Assembly (NCBI RefSeq): GCF_014643515.1
Contig: NZ_BMJP01000001.1
Span: 682,001 to 746,000 of the forward strand
Reading direction: 5' to 3'
Length of the DNA stretch: 64,000 nucleotides
DNA from: Sphingomonas prati
GTDB lineage: Bacteria > Pseudomonadota > Alphaproteobacteria > Sphingomonadales > Sphingomonadaceae
This document shows positions 59,164-64,000 of the stretch, piece by piece. Each line of letters begins with the position of its first letter. Position 1 is the stretch's first letter. A model generated the notes under the pieces. It ran no database searches. It saw nothing but the letters and a program-made list of their open reading frames with translations, and had not been told where the DNA came from. A program made the translations under genes and the position numbers.

Positions 59164-60318
59164 ATGCGCCGTCTCGCACCCCTGCCGCTGGCTCTGACAC
59201 TCGTCGCCTGCATCCCGTCCGGCCGTGCCGACCCGCCGGGCATGTACGACACGCCGCCCACCGCCGGCCCATCGACCGACGACACGTCCCGCGAAGACCG
59301 CCCGGACCGCCCCCGCCGAGATCGTGACCGGGACCGGGACCGGGACGGCGACCGCGACCGCCGCCCGGACCGCGAAGACCAGGACGCCTCCACCCCACCG
59401 CAGGTCGCCGAGCCCAAGCCCGCCTGGGTCATGCGCAAGGTCGTCCCCGACGCGGTCGAGATCACCGAGACACGCTACACCGTCCAGTCCGGCGACTCAC
59501 TCGGCCGGATCGCGGAGCGAACCGGCGCGGGCGCAGACGCCATCGCGCATGCCAACCAGCTCACGCCGCCCTATGTCGTCCGCGAAGGCCAGACGCTCAC
59601 CATCCCCGGCGGCCGCTACCACCGCGTCCGCACGGGCGAGACCGGCATCGCCATCGCCCGCGCCTACGGCACCGCGTGGGACCGCGTGATCGCGCTGAAC
59701 GACCTGACCGCGCCCTACATCCTGCGCCTCGACCAGCGCCTGCTGATCCCCAGCAAGACGGAGGTCCGCGCGATGACGCTCGAACAGCGCGCCGCCGCGT
59801 TCCGGCTCGATATCGACGATTTGATCACCGGGGCAGAACCCGCGCTTGCCGCCAATGCCCGCCCCGCCGCCCCGGTCCGCACGGCGCGCACCGCGGTCCC
59901 GGCCAACGTCCCCGTCCGCTCCCCCACCCGCTTCACCGGCCGGTTCGACTGGCCGCTGACCGGCCCGATCCTGACCCGCTTCGGGCCACAGGGTCAGGGC
60001 CGCATCAACGAGGGGATCAACATCGGCGCCCGCACAGGCACCCCGATCATGGCGTCCGCGGACGGCGTCGTCGCCTATGTCGGGTCCGACATCGCGGTCT
60101 ATGGCGGCCTCATCCTGATCAAGCATGGCGGCGGCTGGATCACCACATACGGTCATGCCGAACAGCTGCTCGTCACCCGCGGACAGGCGGTCAAGCGCGG
60201 CCAGATCATCGCGCGCGCCGGCGAAACCGGCTCCGCTCGCGAACCGCAGCTCCATTTCGAAATCCGTCAAGGTCGCCGCCCGGTGAACCCGCTCAGCCAG
60301 CTTCCGCGGCGCAGTTGA
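59164..60318 (+). CDS. NlpD/EnvC-like LytM protein with degenerate active site
   Basis: A 384-aa lipoprotein (lipobox LVAC, Cys16). It has an Asp/Arg-rich stretch (RDRDRDRDGDRDRR, residues 52-67), two LysM peptidoglycan-binding modules (104-148 and 152-196) and a C-terminal M23/LytM domain (255-380). Active M23 enzymes have HxGxD; here INEGINIG (281-288) lacks both ligands, while HGGGWITTYGH and QLHFEIR remain. It is therefore likely an activator of amidases rather than a peptidase, like NlpD. It follows surE by 76 bp. Confidence 0.9.
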   Translation: MRRLAPLPLALTLVACIPSGRADPPGMYDTPPTAGPSTDDTSREDRPDRPRRDRDRDRDRDGDRDRRPDREDQDASTPPQVAEPKPAWVMRKVVPDAVEITETRYTVQSGDSLGRIAERTGAGADAIAHANQLTPPYVVREGQTLTIPGGRYHRVRTGETGIAIARAYGTAWDRVIALNDLTAPYILRLDQRLLIPSKTEVRAMTLEQRAAAFRLDIDDLITGAEPALAANARPAAPVRTARTAVPANVPVRSPTRFTGRFDWPLTGPILTRFGPQGQGRINEGINIGARTGTPIMASADGVVAYVGSDIAVYGGLILIKHGGGWITTYGHAEQLLVTRGQAVKRGQIIARAGETGSAREPQLHFEIRQGRRPVNPLSQLPRRS

Positions 60319-60356
60319 TCCCGCGCGCCGCCCCCCGCCCGGTCGAAAGCCTGGCC

Positions 60357-61343
60357 ATGCGGCAACGCCCGCGATTGCCCCCCTGGGTGTCGCTGCTGTT
60401 CCGCGTCACGCTGGCGCTCGTGCTGATCGGCATCGCGCTCGCCGGGCATTGGTACGGGCGGGAGGGCCTGCGCGACAATGTCGACGGGCGGATCAGCTTC
60501 ATCGACGTGCTGTATTTCACAACGGTCACCGTCACCACGGTCGGATTCGGCGATATCGTGCCGGTCAGCGACAATGCCCGGCTGTTCGACACGTTCGTCG
60601 TCACGCCGATCCGATTGTTCGTCTGGCTTATCTTTCTCGGCACGGCGTATGACTTCGTCCTGAAACGCACATGGGAGCGATATCGAATGCGGGGCATCCA
60701 GCGCACGCTGCACGACCATGTGGTCGTCGCGGGCTTCAGCGACTCGGGGATGGAGGCGGTCCGCGAACTCATCGCGCGCGGGCTCGACCCGGCCCGCATC
60801 GTCGTGGTCGATGAAAGCGAATCCGCGCTCGCCTGCGCGATCGAGATGGGCGCCACCACGCTGGAGGGCGACGCGACCCGCAATGCGGTGCTGGAGGCCG
60901 CACGCATCGCCCGCGCGGAGAGCGTCATCGTCGCCGCCGGTCGCGACGATACCGCCATCCTCATCGTCCTCACCGCCCGCCGGCTGGCCCAGGACGTGCC
61001 GATCAGCGTCATCATCCGCTCCGACGACAACGAACCATTGGCGCATCAGGCCGGCGCCAACGTCGTGATCAACCCCGCCAGCTTCGCCGGGCTTCTCCTC
61101 GCCGGCTCAACCCGCGGCCCGCACATCGCCGACTACATGACCGACCTTGCCGCGCATGACGGCCAGGTCGCCTTGAAGGAACGCGCCGTCACCGCGGACG
61201 AGGTCGGCCAGCCGCTCACCGCGATCACCACCGGCATCGGCCTGCGCATCTATCGCGGCGGCGAGGCGATCTGCTTCGGCGACCCCGCCACCGCCGCGTT
61301 GCAGGCGGACGATATCCTGGTCGAGGTCGTGAAGCGGCGCTGA
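60357..61343 (+). CDS. potassium channel with RCK (TrkA-N) domain
   Basis: A 328-aa two-helix K+ channel: helix 1 near residues 12-34, pore loop with filter TVTTVGFGDIVP (TVGFGD instead of the usual TVGYGD) and helix 2 near 80-100. A cytoplasmic RCK/TrkA-N domain (about 118-230, DHVVVAGFSDSGMEAV) and a TrkA-C domain (about 250-328) follow, which open the pore on binding nucleotides or Ca2+. The ATG at 60357 is used. It lies 38 bp after the NlpD-like stop. Confidence 0.9.
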   Translation: MRQRPRLPPWVSLLFRVTLALVLIGIALAGHWYGREGLRDNVDGRISFIDVLYFTTVTVTTVGFGDIVPVSDNARLFDTFVVTPIRLFVWLIFLGTAYDFVLKRTWERYRMRGIQRTLHDHVVVAGFSDSGMEAVRELIARGLDPARIVVVDESESALACAIEMGATTLEGDATRNAVLEAARIARAESVIVAAGRDDTAILIVLTARRLAQDVPISVIIRSDDNEPLAHQAGANVVINPASFAGLLLAGSTRGPHIADYMTDLAAHDGQVALKERAVTADEVGQPLTAITTGIGLRIYRGGEAICFGDPATAALQADDILVEVVKRR

Positions 61344-61347
61344 CCGA

Positions 61348-62142
61348 TCAGGCGAGACCGCCCGACACCGGCCCCACCGATGCCGCATTGCTTCCGCCCT
61401 CCGGCTCGATCGCCAGCCCGGCCCGCCCCAGCACCCGCTCGGCGATTGCGTAGTTCACCGCCACCAGCAACGGCGCCATGAACGCAACGAGCAGGCTGTC
61501 GGCCAGCAGAACACCCCCCGTCACCACGGGACTGCGCCCGAGCGCGGCGAACGCCAGCACATAATGCAGCACCATGACCGGCAGGACGGTCACCAGCGTC
61601 AGCCCCAGCGACCACCAGAAGCTTCCGGGCGTCAGTTCGATCGACCGCATGAACCCGATCCGCCCATCGCCGACCGCCGTCGTCGCCTTCCAGGCGGCCA
61701 GGCACACGTTGAACAATAACGTCGCCGGCATGAGGATCGCCACGATCAGCACGACCAGCCGTTCGGGCAGGTTCAGCGCCGCGCTGATGACCGGACCGTC
61801 CTGGATCACCACCAACCACAGCAGCTCCCACGCCAGCACCGGCAGGTACAGGCCAGCCACGCGGGCATCGACCCGCCAGGCGGCCCGCGCGTCGTCGCCA
61901 TAAGCCCAGAACCGCGTCGCCCAATATCCGGTCAGGTACAGCGCAATCACCTTGAGGTGGCCGAGCACCATCCGCCCCGTGTCGTGCTCCGCCGCCTTCA
62001 TCGCCGCGATCGACAGGTAGAAGCCGGCGCCATATTCGACGACATGCTGCGCCACCTCCGCCACTGCGGGCACCGCGAACAGCAGGGGGCAGGCCAGCGC
62101 GAACCGCCAGGCGCGCGAATAAGGTGTCGTAAAGGCATTCAT
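61348..62142 (-). CDS. multi-pass membrane protein, unknown
   Basis: A 264-aa membrane protein with about six hydrophobic segments (near residues 12-32, 55-78, 95-115, 128-150, 175-200 and 210-235). The family is not recognised; DUF-type proteins of this layout are common in sphingomonads. It overlaps the XRE regulator stop by ATGA, so it belongs to the DUF2975-XRE operon. Confidence 0.7.
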   Translation of the reverse strand: MNAFTTPYSRAWRFALACPLLFAVPAVAEVAQHVVEYGAGFYLSIAAMKAAEHDTGRMVLGHLKVIALYLTGYWATRFWAYGDDARAAWRVDARVAGLYLPVLAWELLWLVVIQDGPVISAALNLPERLVVLIVAILMPATLLFNVCLAAWKATTAVGDGRIGFMRSIELTPGSFWWSLGLTLVTVLPVMVLHYVLAFAALGRSPVVTGGVLLADSLLVAFMAPLLVAVNYAIAERVLGRAGLAIEPEGGSNAASVGPVSGGLA

Positions 62143-62357
62143 GTCTCGTCCCCTTCGAAAGTCACCGACAGAAGATCGCCAGGCTGGCAGTCGAGCACAC
62201 GACAGATCGCTTCCAACGTGGAAAAACGGATCGCCTTCGCCTTGCCGGTCTTGAGGATCGAAAGATTGGCAAGCGTGATGTCCACCCGCTCGCTGAGTTC
62301 GGTCAGCGTCATCCGCCGATCGTGCAGCATGTCGTCCAGCGCGACACGGACCGGCAT
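62139..62357 (-). CDS. small XRE/Cro-C1 regulator (YozG-like)
   Basis: A 72-aa single helix-turn-helix protein: MPVRVALDDMLHDRRMTLTE, LSERVDITLANLSILKTGKA (HTH) and TLEAICRVLDCQPGDLLSV. It belongs to the short YozG-like HTH family usually encoded next to DUF2975 membrane proteins. It starts on the last base of the DUF2975 stop (TGATG) and ends in the next gene's ATGA, so all three genes are coupled. Likely operators lie upstream of the first gene. Confidence 0.9.
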   Translation of the reverse strand: MPVRVALDDMLHDRRMTLTELSERVDITLANLSILKTGKAKAIRFSTLEAICRVLDCQPGDLLSVTFEGDET

Positions 62358-62875
62358 CAGACCGTCCCCGCCAGCTCGTCGCGCATCGCCGCCCCCGCCA
62401 CGAACACCCGCGCCAGCACGAACGCCAGCAGCACGCCGAGGCAGCCGGTCAGCGACGGCGTCCAGTCCATCACCTCGATCCCCGCGCGCCGCGCCCACCA
62501 CAGCACGACGCACAGCACGACATCCAGCAGCTGCAGCGCCAGCAGCGCCCAGCCGATCGCGTTCAGCCGCGCCGCATTCTCGACCTGGAACGGATCGCCC
62601 GCCCGCACCGAACCAAGGATGCCCGACACAGCCCCGAAGAGCCTCGCGACGGGCAACACCGCCGCCATTCCCATCATCGCCACGAAACGCAGGAACAGCA
62701 GAACAGTCCCGGCCTCGATCACGCCATGATATTTGTGCTCGATATGGGTTTCGAACGCCCCGGCGAACATGATGGTCGCCAGAAGGAAACCGACCATCAG
62801 AACGAGATACGCATAATTGCCGACCCGCAGGATCCGCACCAGCAACGCCACGCCATCCACGAACCCATCCCGCAT
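62357..62875 (-). CDS. DUF2975 membrane protein
   Basis: A 172-aa protein with four hydrophobic helices (about 18-38, 52-72, 95-115 and 128-150) of the DUF2975 type. The ATG at 62875 has a perfect GGAGG site 5 nt upstream; an upstream TTG at 62935 is less likely. It is first in a three-gene operon with an XRE regulator and another membrane protein. Function is unknown; the pairing suggests an envelope-sensing or stress circuit. Confidence 0.86.
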   Translation of the reverse strand: MRDGFVDGVALLVRILRVGNYAYLVLMVGFLLATIMFAGAFETHIEHKYHGVIEAGTVLLFLRFVAMMGMAAVLPVARLFGAVSGILGSVRAGDPFQVENAARLNAIGWALLALQLLDVVLCVVLWWARRAGIEVMDWTPSLTGCLGVLLAFVLARVFVAGAAMRDELAGTV

Positions 62876-62897
62876 TCCAACCTCCGACGCTTGCTCT

Positions 62898-62940
62898 ACA
62901 TATCGTTTATCGAGGCACAACATATCGATTGTCAATATGT
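62898..62940. promoter_or_regulatory. repeated ACATATCG elements upstream of DUF2975
   Basis: ACATATCG occurs at 62898 and 62920, 22 bp (about two helical turns) apart, and the second copy is part of an inverted ACATAT...ATATGT pair (62920-62940). It is AT-rich in a GC-rich region and sits in the promoter gap of the DUF2975-XRE operon, so it is a good operator candidate for the XRE protein. Confidence 0.6.
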
Positions 62941-63094
62941 CCTCGCACGCTGGCAGAGGTGGGCGTGGAACGTCACGGGGTGCGCTATGCCGGTCGCAAT
63001 CCGCAGTCCGATCGATAAGCCGTCAGGTCACGCACTGCCCTATCCCCGCCACCCCTCGTAAATTCCCGCTACATCGACTATCTGCCGCGCTCCC

Positions 63095-64000
63095 ATGGCA
63101 ACTATCCTCCCCTCCCCGCCGAAGATCGGCATGGTCTCGCTCGGCTGTCCGAAAAACCTCGTCGACAGCGAGCGCATCCTCACCAAGCTGCGCGCCGACG
63201 GCTATGCCATGTCGCCCGACTATGCCGGCGCGGACGTCGTGCTGGTCAACACCTGCGGCTTCCTCGATTCGGCAAAGGAAGAATCGCTCGACGCGATCGG
63301 CGAGGCGATGGCCGAAAACGGCCGCGTCATCGTGACCGGCTGCATGGGTCGCGAGGCGGAAACGATCCGCGCGCGCTTCCCCGGCATCCTCGCGATCACC
63401 GGTGCGCAGGCCTACGAGCAGGTCGTCGGCGCGGTCTACGACGCCGCCCCGATGCCGCCGTCTGCGTTCCTCAACCTCGTGCCCGAACGCGACCTGAAGC
63501 TCACCCCGCGGCACTACAGCTATCTGAAGATCTCGGAGGGCTGCAACCACCTCTGTTCCTTCTGCATCATCCCCGCGATCCGCGGCGACCTCGTCAGCCG
63601 TCGCCCCGACGCGATCCTGCGCGAGGCGGAGAAGCTCGTCGCCGCCGGCACGCGCGAACTGCTGGTGATCAGCCAGGATACGTCGGCCTACGGCCTCGAC
63701 CTGCGCCACGCCGAATGGCCGTGGAAGGGCGCGCCCGTCCGCGCGCACATGACCGATCTCGCCCGCGAACTCGGCAAGCTCGGCGCCTGGGTCCGGCTCC
63801 ACTATGTCTACCCCTATCCGCATGTCGACCGCGTCATCCCGCTGATGGCCGACGGGCTCGTGCTCCCCTATCTCGACATTCCGTTCCAGCATGCCGCGCC
63901 GAACGTGTTGAAGGCGATGAAGCGCCCCGCCAACGAAGCAAAGGTCCTCGAACGGCTGGCCAACTGGCGGAGCATCTGCCCCGACATCGCGGTCCGCTCC
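63095..64000 (+). CDS. rimO: ribosomal protein S12 methylthiotransferase RimO, 5' part
   Basis: The first 302 codons of RimO, a radical-SAM enzyme that methylthiolates Asp89 of ribosomal protein S12; the gene runs off the window. The N-terminal UPF0004 domain shows Cys residues in [22 protein letters not shown] and TGCMGRE. The radical-SAM cluster motif is [11 protein letters not shown] (CxxxCxxC, near residue 150). The start is ATG 63095, giving [17 protein letters not shown]. It is divergent from the DUF2975 operon. Confidence 0.95.
   Translation, partial: MATILPSPPKIGMVSLGCPKNLVDSERILTKLRADGYAMSPDYAGADVVLVNTCGFLDSAKEESLDAIGEAMAENGRVIVTGCMGREAETIRARFPGILAITGAQAYEQVVGAVYDAAPMPPSAFLNLVPERDLKLTPRHYSYLKISEGCNHLCSFCIIPAIRGDLVSRRPDAILREAEKLVAAGTRELLVISQDTSAYGLDLRHAEWPWKGAPVRAHMTDLARELGKLGAWVRLHYVYPYPHVDRVIPLMADGLVLPYLDIPFQHAAPNVLKAMKRPANEAKVLERLANWRSICPDIAVRS

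Overview
The window is about 64 kb of a very GC-rich alphaproteobacterial chromosome. Gene content and order point to Sphingomonas or a close sphingomonad. Supporting signs are an Entner-Doudoroff operon (zwf-edd-glk-eda) for glucose use, a CcrM GANTC methylase, the CtrA-degradation adaptor RcdA, a PopZ-like DUF2497 protein beside valS, a DksA lacking most zinc cysteines, an aa3-oxidase subunit IV, and many short intergenic palindromes of the kind common in sphingomonads. This is mostly core chromosome. I see no prophage, integrase, transposase, plasmid or CRISPR signature. Both ends cut a gene: eda on the left and rimO on the right.

Layout: 1-4.5 kb is the Entner-Doudoroff operon (minus strand) with a candidate sugar-regulator operator in front of zwf. 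4.7-13.1 kb holds a phasin, a PhoQ/PhoP-like two-component pair with a divergent OB-fold exported protein, a HAD hydrolase, a flavin reductase, fdhD, a lipid kinase and a MATE pump. 13.2-19 kb is valS, popZ-like, tolC and a pcm-like gene in one direction. 19-21.6 kb has two tRNAs (Cys, Val), a winged-helix regulator and a membrane protein. 21.7-26 kb has an oxidase subunit IV, a sigma-54-type response regulator, a membrane glycosyltransferase and folP. 26-31.5 kb has ccrM with an unusual GANTC-rich promoter region, rnhB, thiD and glmM. 31.7-36 kb is a peptide-transporter plus amidohydrolase operon.

36-40.6 kb has a nitroreductase, a GntR regulator that may be leaderless, an acyl-CoA dehydrogenase, a Sua5-type TsaC and msrA. 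40.7-45.4 kb holds nucleotide-sugar genes (a UDP-glucuronate-type epimerase, wecB, wecC) for surface polysaccharide, then alr. 45.5-50.4 kb is the glycine cleavage operon gcvT-gcvH-gcvPA-gcvPB under a tandem glycine riboswitch. 50.5-54.7 kb has a HerA-like ATPase, a nitronate monooxygenase, rcdA, two small YdcH-type proteins and dksA. 55-56.7 kb has a low-complexity repeat protein with a PEP-CTERM-like tail and a duplicated PRC-barrel-like exported protein. 57-61.3 kb has serS-surE-nlpD-like and a K+ channel. 61.3-62.9 kb is a DUF2975/XRE membrane-regulator operon, followed by divergent rimO.

The most interesting signals are: seven GANTC sites within 151 bp upstream of ccrM, two of them in the arms of a perfect 15-bp inverted repeat; a dispersed palindrome of exactly 62 bp present six times, once inside the gcv operon; the repeat-rich S/T/G and N/Q protein at 55.1 kb; and several family members with altered catalytic residues (NlpD-like, sigma-54 activator, amidohydrolase). 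Nothing here is clearly a new defence or mobile system.
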